A stretch of DNA of 64,000 bases from Streptomyces sp. SLBN-31 (lineage in GTDB: Bacteria > Actinomycetota > Actinomycetes > Streptomycetales > Streptomycetaceae): positions 2,852,001 to 2,916,000 of the forward strand of contig NZ_VFNC01000001.1 of the NCBI RefSeq assembly GCF_006715395.1, given 5' to 3'. Shown here one piece after another: positions 1 to 8,059 of this stretch. The stretch's first letter is position 1. Every line of letters begins with the position of its first letter. Made by a program: the position numbers and the translations under genes. The notes under the pieces are model-generated. The model had not been told where the DNA came from and made no database searches. It was given only the letters and a program-made list of their open reading frames with translations.

Positions 1-2
1 GC

Positions 3-452
3 TATCGCCGCGCGATGGGAGCCAACCTCGACGGCGTGGTCTTCGGCACCCATGCGGTGCTGCCGGCGCTGCGGGCCCGCGGGGGAGGGGCCATCGTGGC
101 GACCGCATCCCTGGCGGGCCTGGCCGCCGTACCGCTCGATCCCCTGTACGCGGCCAACAAGCACGCGGTCGTAGGGCTTGCCCGCTCCCTGGGGCCGGCT
201 CTCGCGGCGGACAACGTGCGCTTCAACGCCGTCTGCCCCGGCTTCGCGGAGTCGCGGATCATCGATCCGCTGCGCGACATGCTCTCCAAGCAGGGGCTGT
301 CGGTCATTCCGGCCGAGGTCGTGGCGGACACCGTGCTGCGGATCCTCACCGGAGACGGCACGGGGGAGTGCTGGTTCATCCAGCCCGGCCGCGATCCGGA
401 GCCGTTCCGGTTCCGTACGGTCCCTGGTCCCGGCGAGCCTGTCGGCGTCTGA
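3..452 (+). CDS. SDR family oxidoreductase, 3' part only
   Basis: The gene starts left of the window and only its last 149 codons are visible. It is a classical short-chain dehydrogenase/reductase: the catalytic Ser lies in IVATASLAG (visible residue 36) and the Tyr-x-x-x-Lys pair in YAANK (residues 49-53), followed by the FNAVCPGF turn after the next strand. The NAD(P)-binding glycine motif is outside the window, so cofactor preference and substrate cannot be judged. No gene follows on this strand; a broken MarR-like gene lies just downstream on the other strand. Confidence 0.85.
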   Translation, partial: YRRAMGANLDGVVFGTHAVLPALRARGGGAIVATASLAGLAAVPLDPLYAANKHAVVGLARSLGPALAADNVRFNAVCPGFAESRIIDPLRDMLSKQGLSVIPAEVVADTVLRILTGDGTGECWFIQPGRDPEPFRFRTVPGPGEPVGV

Positions 453-460
453 GAAGACCG

Positions 461-712
461 TCAGGCGATGGTGGGCTGAGAGGCGAACGCGCGCTCGAGC
501 AGTGCGTACAGAGTGTCCTGCTCCTGCTCGCGAGTCTGCTCAGCCCGGCCAGCGTCTTGTTCGTCTTCCCGCGGATCACGTCGATGACCTGCTCGCCCTC
601 CTCGGTGAGCAGGACGTTCTTGACGCGCCGATCGGAGGGGCTCGGCTCGCGGCGCACCAGGCCGCGCTTCTCCAGCCGGTCGACGAAATCGTGTGGGCAC
701 TTCGATCACCGC
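461..712 (-). pseudogene. MarR-family regulator remnant, frameshifted
   Basis: On the minus strand one frame reads the typical MarR wing, VDRLEKRGLVRR followed by EPSPSDRRVKNVLLTEEG and VIDVIRGK. Near position 545 the MarR-like C-terminus continues in a different frame (REQEQDTLYALLERAF, stop at 461). Upstream, the recognition-helix side (AVIEVPT) is in yet another frame and a TGA stands in frame before the wing. No start codon or complete helix-turn-helix can be assembled. I infer a dead MarR gene with at least two frame disruptions. Sequencing errors could mimic this, but two separate shifts plus the missing N-terminus make decay more likely. Confidence 0.7.
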
Positions 713-1162
713 GACCGCGGATGCTCACACCCTTGAAAACGAACCCATCCCACGAACCAGGACAGCGGAAACGGCTACGACGGCGCGCCCCTGCCCGCTC
801 CGGAGCTGCCACCCCTGCCGCTGAAGCCCCGGGGGCGGGTGCGCTGCGTCAGATGTTCAGGATGCGAGCAGGTCGACGCTGCCAGGGGCGATCACACGCA
901 TGAAGACGATTCACGCAAACCGCTTACCGACTACAGCCTTGTAGACACCGTCTGAACTGTAGACGATCGAGGAGGGGCGTCCGTTCCCGTCCATGACCCG
1001 AACGGCGGACAGCTGAATCCCTGTCAGGTCCCGTGGCCGACGGACCCCCGGTCCTGCGGAACCTCGTGCCGCGGCTCGTCTCCCGCACGGCGCACTCGGC
1101 GGATCTCCGGTGGCCGTACGTACGCGGCCGGCGCCCAATGGGGGCGAGACAGGAGGTGGTCC
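713..1162. other. Intergenic stretch, no gene recognised
   Basis: About 450 bases lie between the broken MarR gene and the membrane protein gene at 1163. Reading both strands shows no convincing coding sequence, RNA gene, inverted repeat or tandem repeat. It may contain further decayed upstream sequence of the MarR gene and the promoter of the gene at 1163. Confidence 0.5.
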
Positions 1163-2935
1163 ATGGCTGACACCGACCGCGCCGGAACGAGCGTCGGGAT
1201 CCGGCGCCGTACCGCCACGGATCCGGTGGCGCCGCCCGCACCCCCGACCCGGACACGTGGAGTTCCGCAGGCCGCGCCCCGGCAACTGCACCGGGGCATG
1301 ACCCTCGTCGCCACGATCAGCTTGTTCATCGGCACCCGAGCGGCCTGGACCGACGCGATGCTCTCGCGCCCGCTCGTCGCCGGGGTCATCTCGGTCTGCT
1401 ACGCCTCGATCCTCCTCTGCGCCGTTCTCGGGCTGGTCGTGCGCACCCGCCACGGGCTCGTCCGGGTCGACGCGGCCGTCCTGGTCACCGCCGTCGTCCT
1501 GGTGACGTGCGGCTACCTGCTGGATCACATGGGCAGCGACGAGGGCGTACTGACCGCTCAGGCGGCGAACGAGCTCTTGCACGGCCACCCGGTGTACGGA
1601 CAGCCGTGGCCCTGGCTGTTCGGAACCCCGCGCGTCGGGATCACCAAGACCATGTCGGGCGGCGCGGACTACACGTACGGCTATCCGCCGCTGACGGCGC
1701 TGCTCGCGGCACCGGTGCACGCCGTCGTCCACGCGACGGCGGCCGCCACCCTGGTCACGACCTCCGCCCTCCTCCTCTCCTCCGTCCTGCTGTGGCTGCT
1801 GCTGCCGGCGCCGTGGCGCTCCGCCGCCACGGCCGTCTGCCTCGGCTTCGGGTTCCTGCCCCACTACGCCTATCTCGGCTACCCGGCCGTCACGGCCCTC
1901 GCGCTGCTCGTGCCGGTGGTGGTCCGCTGGCCCGACACGGGCCGGGACGGGCACCTGGGACCGGGAGGCGTGCTGCGCGCGGCCTGTCTGGGCGCGGCCG
2001 GCGCCGCCCAGCAACTCGCCTGGTTCCTGGCTCCGTTCCTGCTGATCGGTCTCTACGCCGTCCGGAGGGGCGAACTGGGCCCGCGGCGCGCCCTGGCGGT
2101 CACCGCCCGCTACGCCGCCACCGCCGCCCTCACCTGGTCCGCCCTCAACGCCTACTTCGCCGCCCAGGACTTCTCGGCCTGGCTGGACGGCATCCTCCTG
2201 CCGCTGCGGCAGAAGGCGATCCTGCACGGGCAGGGCGTGATGGGCGTCTCCTACTACTTCACCGACGGCAGCAGCCGCCTCGACTACTACTCCCACGGCA
2301 GCCAGCTGCTGCTGTTCGGCCTGCTCGCGGTCACTCTGCTGTTCGTCCGGCGACTGGGCCCGGCCATCACCGCCCTGCCCTGGCTGGCGTTCTACCTGGC
2401 CACGCGCTCCCAGGACGGCTACTTCCTGATGATGACCCCGCTGTGGCTGGCGGCCGTGGCCACGGTCCCCGCGGCCGCCTTCGCCACCGCCTGGCAGCCG
2501 CGTGTGCCGCGCCTCACCGGCCGGCGGGCGAAGGCCGCCCTGGCGGCCGGGCTGCTCACCCCGGCCTTCGTCTGCGTGCTGGTCGCCGCCGCGAGCCCTC
2601 CGCCCCTGCACATGAGCCTCACGCCCCGCTATGCCACGCACGGCTCACGCGTCGGCGTCACGGCCATCCGGCTGCGGGCCGTGAACACGACGGGCACGAC
2701 ACTCTCCCCGCACTTCGCCAGCCGCAGGGGTCAGGGCGCCTCCGACTGGTGGACCGTCGCGTCCGGCCCCGCCACTCTGGCGCCGCACGCCTCCGCCGAC
2801 TACGTCGTCGAGCCCCCTGGCGGCTTTGACCCCGTGCCGGGCGGGCGTTCGCGGACCTATCTGATCGCCGTCACCGGAACCCCGATGACGATCACCACCG
2901 CCGACATCCCGGCAGCCTCTCCCGCGACACGGTGA
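1163..2935 (+). CDS. Multi-pass membrane protein, GT-C-like glycosyltransferase candidate
   Basis: A 590-residue protein with a hydrophilic Pro/Arg-rich head (about 45 residues) followed by roughly ten hydrophobic segments. An Asp-Glu pair (residues 126-127, in MGSDEGV) sits in the loop after the early membrane segments, where GT-C glycosyltransferases place their catalytic acid. The last 100 or so residues after the final membrane segment look like a small beta-rich extracytoplasmic domain. This suggests transfer of sugar from a lipid-phosphate donor outside the membrane, but the acceptor is unknown. The ATG is preceded by an AGGAGG-type ribosome site (ACAGGAGGTGGTCC). It stands alone and faces the CGNR gene. 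Confidence 0.6.
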   Translation: MADTDRAGTSVGIRRRTATDPVAPPAPPTRTRGVPQAAPRQLHRGMTLVATISLFIGTRAAWTDAMLSRPLVAGVISVCYASILLCAVLGLVVRTRHGLVRVDAAVLVTAVVLVTCGYLLDHMGSDEGVLTAQAANELLHGHPVYGQPWPWLFGTPRVGITKTMSGGADYTYGYPPLTALLAAPVHAVVHATAAATLVTTSALLLSSVLLWLLLPAPWRSAATAVCLGFGFLPHYAYLGYPAVTALALLVPVVVRWPDTGRDGHLGPGGVLRAACLGAAGAAQQLAWFLAPFLLIGLYAVRRGELGPRRALAVTARYAATAALTWSALNAYFAAQDFSAWLDGILLPLRQKAILHGQGVMGVSYYFTDGSSRLDYYSHGSQLLLFGLLAVTLLFVRRLGPAITALPWLAFYLATRSQDGYFLMMTPLWLAAVATVPAAAFATAWQPRVPRLTGRRAKAALAAGLLTPAFVCVLVAAASPPPLHMSLTPRYATHGSRVGVTAIRLRAVNTTGTTLSPHFASRRGQGASDWWTVASGPATLAPHASADYVVEPPGGFDPVPGGRSRTYLIAVTGTPMTITTADIPAASPATR

Positions 2936-2966
2936 GGGCCGGACTCCCGAGGACCGTGGGTGTCCG

Positions 2967-3530
2967 TCAGCGGGCGGCCACGTCGGGCGCGGTCTTCTTC
3001 CGCGCGCGGTAGGCGGCGGCCTTGATCTTGTTGCCGCACGACTCCATGCCGCACCACTGGCGCCGCATGCCCCGGGAACGGTCGATGTAGACCCTGGTGC
3101 ACTCGGGGTTGCCGCACTCCTTCATCAGCGGCACGTCAGGGCCGCTGAGGAGCTCCACGGCCTGCCGGGCGACGGTGGCCAGCGCTTGTTCGGGCGTGGC
3201 TTCCGTGTGCCTGCCGGTCAGGGTGAGCTGAGGGGTGACGGGGGTCTTGCGTGCGGCGGCGTTGAGCACGGCGAGTGCCTGCCGGTCGAACTCCTCGCCG
3301 AGCCGGCGGTCGGTCACCAGTCGGTAGACGGCCTCGCGCACGGTGATCGCCGCCTGGACGTCGTCCTCCCCGCCGGGCGTGATCGTGTCCACGAGCCCGG
3401 ACTCCAGGTACCAGGCGTTCAGCCGGTCCGGTGTCACGAACATCTCGAAGCGGGTGGAGCGCCGGGCCCGCAGTGTGGCCGCGAGGTCGAGAGCCGGGTG
3501 CCCGCACACGAAGACATGATCAAGATTCAC
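2967..3530 (-). CDS. CGNR zinc-finger transcriptional regulator (ABATE domain)
   Basis: A 187-residue protein with an N-terminal ABATE-type domain (starting near CGHPALDLAATLR) and a C-terminal zinc finger CGNPECTRVYIDRSRG-x5-WCGMESCGNK, which gives four Cys ligands. The usual final CGNR motif reads CGNK here. CGNR proteins are putative DNA-binding regulators. I chose the GTG at 3530 because the family fold starts there and because a promoter with -35 TTGCAC, 18 bp, -10 CAAAAT ends exactly 6 nt before it, which implies a leaderless mRNA. A longer frame upstream reads through that promoter. The operator GTCACC-N9-GGTGAC covers the -10 region and start, so autoregulation is likely. The same operator recurs near 5.6 kb and 7.97 kb. 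Confidence 0.85.
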   Translation of the reverse strand: MNLDHVFVCGHPALDLAATLRARRSTRFEMFVTPDRLNAWYLESGLVDTITPGGEDDVQAAITVREAVYRLVTDRRLGEEFDRQALAVLNAAARKTPVTPQLTLTGRHTEATPEQALATVARQAVELLSGPDVPLMKECGNPECTRVYIDRSRGMRRQWCGMESCGNKIKAAAYRARKKTAPDVAAR

Positions 3531-3566
3531 GTCACCATTTTGACAGGTGACCAAAGGGTGGTGCAA
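3531..3566 (-). promoter_or_regulatory. Leaderless promoter and palindromic operator of the CGNR gene
   Basis: The operator is GTCACC (3531-3536), nine bases, GGTGAC (3546-3551). Read leftward, -10 CAAAAT (3542-3537) lies 6 nt before the GTG start and -35 TTGCAC (3566-3561) lies 18 bp further upstream. The operator therefore overlaps the -10 box and the predicted transcription start. Confidence 0.65.
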
Positions 3567-3707
3567 ACCGGCAGGCCGGACCAGAGCACCGTCAGGCACC
3601 CTGGTGAATGCGAGCGAGGCACTTTCACCGATACTTCAGCGGTGCGGCAGCCGACCGACCTCTCTCCTGCCCACGACAGAACCTGCCCCCAGGAAGGCTG
3701 AACCACG

Positions 3708-4544
3708 GTGACGACCGCCGCATACCAGGGTGAACCCGGATCCAACTCGGCGACCGCCGCGCGCGCCCTCTACCCCGACGCCGGGCACATGCCCTGCACG
3801 AGCTTCGAACAGGCCCTGGACGCCGTGACCCTGGGTGCCGCCGACGTCGCCGTCATCCCCGTCGACAACTCCGCGGCCGGCCGCGTCGCCGACGTACATC
3901 ACCTGCTGCCGGAGTCCGGCCTGTTCATCGTCGCCGAGCACTTCCTGGCCATCCGCTTCGATCTGATGGGCGCGCCCGGCGCCACCCTCGACCAGGTGGA
4001 GTGCGTACGCAGTCACGTGCACGCGCTCGGGCAGTGCCGCAAGGTGCTGCGGGAGGGCGGCTGGCGCACCCTCGTCAGCGACGACACGGCCGGTGCGGCA
4101 CGCGAGGTGGCCGAACTCGGCGACCCGCGGCACGCGGCGCTCGCCCCGCCGGCCGCGGCCGAGCTCTACGGTCTCGAGGTGCTGCGCGCCGAGGTCGAGG
4201 ACGACCCGGACAACACCACGCGGTTCGTCGTCCTCTCCAGGGAAGCCGCCCTGGCCCCGCACACCGGGCAGCCGACGATGACGAGCCTGTTCTTCAGCGT
4301 CCGCAACATCCCCAGCGCCCTGTACAAGGCGCTCGGCGGGTTCGCCACCAGCGGCGTGAACCTCACCAAGATCGAGAGCTACCAAATGGGCGCGGGGCTC
4401 AACGCCAGCCGCTTCTACGCCGAGATCGAGGGGCACCCCGACGACGAGCGCATCGCCCTCGCCCTGCACGAACTGCGCTTCTTCTCCACCGAGGTGCGCA
4501 TCCTCGGCGTGTACCCGGCGCACCCGCACCGGCTGGCCGACTGA
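3708..4544 (+). CDS. pheA: Prephenate dehydratase, alphaproteobacterial-type
   Basis: This 278-residue enzyme converts prephenate to phenylpyruvate (EC 4.2.1.51), a step of phenylalanine synthesis. The periplasmic-binding-like catalytic domain begins with YQGEPGSNS and carries the Thr-Arg-Phe motif in NTTRFVVLS (residues 169-176). A C-terminal ACT domain (about 189-278) would sense phenylalanine. The ACT region reads KIESYQMGAG and ends EVRILGVYPAHPHR, the signature of alphaproteobacterial PheA and not the ESRP form usual in actinobacteria. This suggests a transferred second copy, perhaps feeding specialised metabolism; that is inference. The GTG start follows AGGAAGG by about ten bases. It is monocistronic. 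Confidence 0.88.
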   Translation: MTTAAYQGEPGSNSATAARALYPDAGHMPCTSFEQALDAVTLGAADVAVIPVDNSAAGRVADVHHLLPESGLFIVAEHFLAIRFDLMGAPGATLDQVECVRSHVHALGQCRKVLREGGWRTLVSDDTAGAAREVAELGDPRHAALAPPAAAELYGLEVLRAEVEDDPDNTTRFVVLSREAALAPHTGQPTMTSLFFSVRNIPSALYKALGGFATSGVNLTKIESYQMGAGLNASRFYAEIEGHPDDERIALALHELRFFSTEVRILGVYPAHPHRLAD

Positions 4545-4810
4545 GCGCCCGGCCAATGGGTCGGTGCGGCCGAATCGGTGCGTAACGGAATGTGGCGGGG
4601 CCGCCGTTGGTTTCCCGGAGCACTCACCGACGGAAGACGCCTTGACCCACTCCGACCCCACCGACCAGCCGCCCCGACTCCGTCGCGTCCGTCTGCCCGG
4701 AACCGTGTCGCCGCCCCGTCAGGCTGCTGCCCGGCGCCCGGCGGGCGAGCAGGACACGCAGCAGACGTCCGGTGCGGAGGCGGCTCGGCAGAACATGGAA
4801 TGAACCTCAC

Positions 4811-4860
4811 CCGACGGCCCTCGGGGGCACCTGAGTTCAGGTGTTCCCGAGGGCCGTCGG
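4811..4860. terminator. Strong bidirectional hairpin terminator
   Basis: The arms run 4811-4834 and 4837-4860 and pair over almost their whole length (outer part CCGACGGCCCTCGGG against CCCGAGGGCCGTCGG; one G-T mismatch). It sits four bases beyond the stop of the leftward TetR gene and also closes the rightward pheA side. Confidence 0.85.
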
Positions 4861-4864
4861 CGTG

Positions 4865-5446
4865 TCAGGACGTCCCGAGGCCGTTGAGGAGGGTGTCGAC
4901 GACGACGTCCGCCGCCTGTCCCGGGCTCAGTTCGGGCAACTGCCGGGAGACCAGATGCATCAGCTGGGGCAGCATCGCGCTCGCCCAGCCCTGCGGGAGT
5001 CCTGGGCGCAGGAGGCCCTCGTCGGTGGCGCGTCGCAGGAAGGCGTCCATCTCCTCGATGGCCGCGTCACGGCGGGCGTGGACGCTTTCGTCGGCCAGCA
5101 TCCGGTTGAGGTCGACGGGCCAGGTGCGGTTCACGGCGATGATGTTCTCGACGTAGCGGTGCAGGGCGACGGCCACGGGTGCCTCACGCAACCGGGCGTC
5201 CTCGATGGCGAGTTCGATCGCCGTCAGGCGGGCTTCGTAGATGGCCGTGAGGAGGTCCTCGCGGGAGGCGAAGCGGCGGTAGACGGTGCGCCGGTCGACC
5301 CCCGCCTCGGCGGCGATGCTCGCGATGCTCGCGCCGGGGTCGGCGGCCAGCATGCGTGCGCCGGTGGTCAGGACCGCTTCCAGATTGCGCGCTGCGTCGG
5401 CTCTCACCGCACCGAGTCTAGTGGCGGGATGTGATGCCTGAGACAT
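4865..5446 (-). CDS. TetR/AcrR family regulator
   Basis: A 193-residue one-component repressor. The helix-turn-helix spans about residues 40-70 (SIASIAAEAGVDRRTVYRRF followed by SREDLLTAIYE); the rest is an all-helical ligand domain with no recognisable ligand specificity. The ATG used lies inside a perfect 17-bp palindrome (5440-5456), which is expected if the mRNA is leaderless or nearly so and the protein represses itself. A GTG some 13 codons downstream (before RADAARNLEAV) is an alternative start. No divergent enzyme gene lies immediately next to it, although TetR repressors usually have one. A strong terminator follows the stop. Confidence 0.85.
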   Translation of the reverse strand: MSQASHPATRLGAVRADAARNLEAVLTTGARMLAADPGASIASIAAEAGVDRRTVYRRFASREDLLTAIYEARLTAIELAIEDARLREAPVAVALHRYVENIIAVNRTWPVDLNRMLADESVHARRDAAIEEMDAFLRRATDEGLLRPGLPQGWASAMLPQLMHLVSRQLPELSPGQAADVVVDTLLNGLGTS

Positions 5447-5456
5447 CTAGTGTCTC
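5440..5456. promoter_or_regulatory. TetR-type palindromic operator
   Basis: GAGACA-TCTAG-TGTCTC is a perfect palindrome overlapping the ATG (5446-5444) of the TetR gene. It is the best candidate site for self-repression. Confidence 0.6.
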
Positions 5457-5600
5457 AAAAGAGATGAGGTATGGGTGGAAAATGCTACACGTATGTAACA
5501 GATCGCTGAAGGGTCTCCTCCTCACCCTCTCCTCGGAGCGAGACGTGAGCCTCTCAGGAATTTTCCTCGCCGCTCGCAGTGTTCTGTCTCTGCCGGCTTC

Positions 5601-5660
5601 ATCACCACTTCGACGGGTGACGAATCTGACGGCTTGATTATCACCTGTCGATATGGTGAC
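5601..5660. promoter_or_regulatory. Two CGNR-type operators upstream of msrA
   Basis: ATCACC-ACTTCGACG-GGTGAC (5601-5621) and, on the other strand, GTCACC-ATATCGACA-GGTGAT (5660-5640) have the same 6-9-6 layout and the same half-sites as the site overlapping the CGNR gene start. The remainder of 5457-5738 is relatively AT-rich and shows no gene. The two sites lie 78-138 bp before the msrA start. Confidence 0.5.
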
Positions 5661-5738
5661 GAGCGGGGAGCCGTTCGGGCCGCCGACGTGCGAGCCTGGA
5701 GCCCTGCGCGAACGACGTGAATGGAAAGGTGAGGTGCC

Positions 5739-6254
5739 ATGAGCGACGCCGAGGAGAGGGCGCTGCTGGCGGGTGGCTGCTTCTGGGGCATGCAGGAGCT
5801 GATCAGGGCGCTGCCCGGTGTGACCCGTACGCGGGTGGGCTACAGCGGCGACAACGACAAGCCCAACGCCACCTATCGCGACCACGGAAAGCACGCGGAG
5901 TCGATCGAGATCACCTTCGATCCCACGGTCACCGACTACCGCACGATCCTGGAGTACTTCTTCCAGATCCACGACCCGAGCACGCGGAACCGGCAGGGCA
6001 ACGACATCGGTCTCAGCTACCGCTCCGCGATCTTCTACTTCGACGAGGAGCAGCGCCGCGTCGCCGAGGACACCATCGCCGACGTCGACGCGTCCGGCCT
6101 GTGGCCGGGGCCGGTGGTGACGGAGGTGGTGCCGGCCGGTCCGTTCTGGGAGGCGGAGCCGGAACACCAGGACTACCTCCAGCGCTACCCGGACGGCTAC
6201 ACCTGCCACTTCCCGCGCCCGGGCTGGCGCCTGCCCAGGCGCGCCGAGGTCTGA
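5739..6254 (+). CDS. msrA: Peptide methionine (S)-S-oxide reductase
   Basis: A 171-residue MsrA that reduces the S epimer of methionine sulfoxide in oxidised proteins (EC 1.8.4.11). The catalytic Cys is in the family motif [10 protein letters not shown] close to the N-terminus; downstream family blocks include [15 protein letters not shown] and a YRSAIFY strand. The length is typical for an MsrA without a fused MsrB. The ATG has a good ribosome site (GGAAAGGTGAGG). It is followed at once by a hairpin terminator, so it is a single-gene unit. Two operator-like sites shared with the CGNR gene lie upstream, suggesting that the CGNR protein or its signal controls it. Confidence 0.95.
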   Translation: MSDAEERALLAGGCFWGMQELIRALPGVTRTRVGYSGDNDKPNATYRDHGKHAESIEITFDPTVTDYRTILEYFFQIHDPSTRNRQGNDIGLSYRSAIFYFDEEQRRVAEDTIADVDASGLWPGPVVTEVVPAGPFWEAEPEHQDYLQRYPDGYTCHFPRPGWRLPRRAEV

Positions 6255-6271
6255 CCACCCAATCGCTGAAC

Positions 6272-6302
6272 CGACCCCTGGGCTCCCTTCGCCCAGGGGT
6301 CG
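6272..6302 (+). terminator. Hairpin terminator after msrA
   Basis: CGACCCCTGGGC (6272-6283), seven-base loop, GCCCAGGGGTCG (6291-6302), perfect 12-bp stem, located 18 bases after the msrA stop. Confidence 0.85.
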
Positions 6303-6365
6303 ACTTGTCTCCGCTCTCATCCACCTCCCGGGGCGCGCCCGAGGGGAGCTAAAGAGAAGAAGTGC

Positions 6366-6393
6366 TACTCTGATGTGACAGTTAATGCTGTCA
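6366..6393 (+). promoter_or_regulatory. Promoter -10 and palindromic operator of the aldehyde dehydrogenase gene
   Basis: A -10 box TACTCT (6366-6371) is followed by TGACAG-TTAATG-CTGTCA (6376-6393), a perfect palindrome that would cover the transcription start. The cognate regulator is not obvious among the neighbours. Confidence 0.5.
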
Positions 6394-6434
6394 GTCGCAT
6401 GCATCGCATCGATGCACCGAAAGAGAGAAAGCAC

Positions 6435-7877
6435 ATGCTCATCTACGACAGGCTTTTCATCGGAGGTTCCTGGGCCGAGCCGACCAACCGGGAGCTGCTC
6501 GACATCGCCTCTCCGCACGACCGGTCGGTCATCGGTCGCGCCGCACAGGCGCAGCCGGCGGACATCGACCGGGCGCTCCAAGCGGCCCGCACGGCATTCG
6601 AGAAGGGCGAGTGGCGTCTGGCCCCACCGGAGCAACGCATCGCGGTCCTGAGGCGGTTCAGCGCACTGCGCGAGGAGAACGCGGAGAAGATCGCCCACCT
6701 GATCTCGCTGGAGAACGGATCGGCCGGCTGGTTCACGCGTGCCGGGCAGCCGGGTCTGACCCGGCAGGCGAACGCCTACCTGAAGGCGGCCGAGGAATTC
6801 GGCTGGGAGGAGACGCTCGTGCCCTCCGACCCCTCGTCCCCCGTACGCAGCGTGGTGCGCCGCGAGGCGGTCGGCGTCGTCGCCGCGGTGATCCCCTGGA
6901 ACTCACCCTTCTCCTCGGCCACCGCGAAGATCGTCCCCGCGCTGCTCGCGGGAAACTCCGTCGTGCTCAAGGTGTCCCCGGAGAACTCGCTGAGCATGGG
7001 CTTCCTCGCCGAACTGCTGGAGCGACTGGACCTGCCGGAGGGGGTGATCAGCGTGCTGCCCGCGGACCGGGAGACCAGTGAGTACCTGATCTCGCGCCGG
7101 GAGGTCGACAAGATCGCGTTCACCGGCTCGACACGGGCCGGCCGCCGCATCGCCTCGATCGCGGGCGAGCAGCTCAAGCGGGTCAGCCTGGAACTGGGCG
7201 GCAAGTCCGCCGCGATCATCCTTCCCGACGCGGACATCGAGAAGGCCGTCGCGGGCCTGAAGTTCGGCTCCCTGCTCAACAACGGCGAGTCGTGCATCGC
7301 GCAGACCCGCGTCCTCGCCCCGCGCAGCCGGTACGAGGAGGTCGTGGCCGCGCTGAAGGGGCTCGTGGAGTCGCTGAAGGTGGGGGCCCCGGACGACCCC
7401 GACACCTTCATCGGCCCGATGATCCGCCCCGACCAGCAGGAGCGAGTGCGCGGTTACATCCAGCTCGGCATCGACGAGGGTGCCCGACTGGTCACCGGCG
7501 GTCCGCAGATCCCCGAGGGTCTGGAGAAGGGCAACTACGTCACACCCACCGTCTTCGCCGACGTCGACAACTCCATGCGGATCGCGCAGGAGGAGATCTT
7601 CGGCCCGGTCCTGGTCGTCATCGCCTACGACGACGAGGACGACGCCGTCCGCATCGCCAACGACTCCGAATACGGCCTCTCCGGTGGCGTCTGGTCGGCC
7701 GACGAGGAGCGCGCCCTGGCGGTCGCCCGTCGCGTCCGCACCGGCACCGTCACCATCAACGGCGCCTCCATCGCCTTCGACGGCCCGTTCGGCGGCTACA
7801 AGGCGAGTGGTGTCGGCCGCGAGTACGGCGCCGTCGGGCTCGGCGCCTACACCGAGTACAAGACCATCACCGTCTGA
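6435..7877 (+). CDS. Aldehyde dehydrogenase, NAD(P)-dependent
   Basis: A 480-residue member of the ALDH superfamily that oxidises an aldehyde to the acid. The general base Glu253 lies in LELGGKS and the catalytic Cys287 in NNGESCIAQTR, with the canonical spacing of 34; other hallmarks are PWNSPF, the FTGSTRAG cofactor loop and EEIFGPVL. The substrate is not predictable from sequence. I start at the ATG at 6435, where the family begins (MLIYDRLFIGGSW). A GTG at 6375 would be in frame but falls in the promoter and operator. The gene is flanked by the msrA terminator and by the promoter for the next small gene, so it is probably monocistronic. Confidence 0.92.
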   Translation: MLIYDRLFIGGSWAEPTNRELLDIASPHDRSVIGRAAQAQPADIDRALQAARTAFEKGEWRLAPPEQRIAVLRRFSALREENAEKIAHLISLENGSAGWFTRAGQPGLTRQANAYLKAAEEFGWEETLVPSDPSSPVRSVVRREAVGVVAAVIPWNSPFSSATAKIVPALLAGNSVVLKVSPENSLSMGFLAELLERLDLPEGVISVLPADRETSEYLISRREVDKIAFTGSTRAGRRIASIAGEQLKRVSLELGGKSAAIILPDADIEKAVAGLKFGSLLNNGESCIAQTRVLAPRSRYEEVVAALKGLVESLKVGAPDDPDTFIGPMIRPDQQERVRGYIQLGIDEGARLVTGGPQIPEGLEKGNYVTPTVFADVDNSMRIAQEEIFGPVLVVIAYDDEDDAVRIANDSEYGLSGGVWSADEERALAVARRVRTGTVTINGASIAFDGPFGGYKASGVGREYGAVGLGAYTEYKTITV

Positions 7878-7956
7878 CCCTCCGCGTAACCCGTTCGAGC
7901 GGTGTTCTGTGACGCGTGAACGGTTCGACTCGAAGCGGTGGGACGGTAATGGATCT

Positions 7957-7998
7957 ATCCGTCACCGGCTTGACAGGTGACGGATGGTTGGGCATGCT
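7957..7998 (+). promoter_or_regulatory. Promoter overlapped by a CGNR-type operator
   Basis: A perfect inverted repeat ATCCGTCACC (7957-7966) / GGTGACGGAT (7976-7985) contains the GTCACC-N9-GGTGAC motif also seen at 3531. Its spacer provides -35 TTGACA (7970-7975); 17 bp on is a -10-like CATGCT (7993-7998). Binding here would block the promoter of the small gene at 8060 and probably the VOC gene. Confidence 0.6.
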
Positions 7999-8059
7999 GA
8001 TGAACGTCCGAGGCGACAAAGCCGGACGCCATCCACGAGCGACGAAGTGGAGCACGGTC

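Noticed and set aside
911..2641. Long minus-strand open frame rich in Gly, Arg and Gln
   Set aside because: It is the antisense shadow of the membrane-protein gene at 1163; composition is low-complexity and no domain is readable.
4642..4803. Possible 53-codon gene (TTG start) ending just before the terminator at 4811
   Set aside because: The product is Pro/Arg/Gln-rich with no recognisable fold and a weak ribosome site; the terminator is explained by pheA and the TetR gene.
5431..5637. Short plus-strand open frame in the AT-richer gap before msrA
   Set aside because: It runs through the TetR start and operators, has no ribosome site and unlike codon use.
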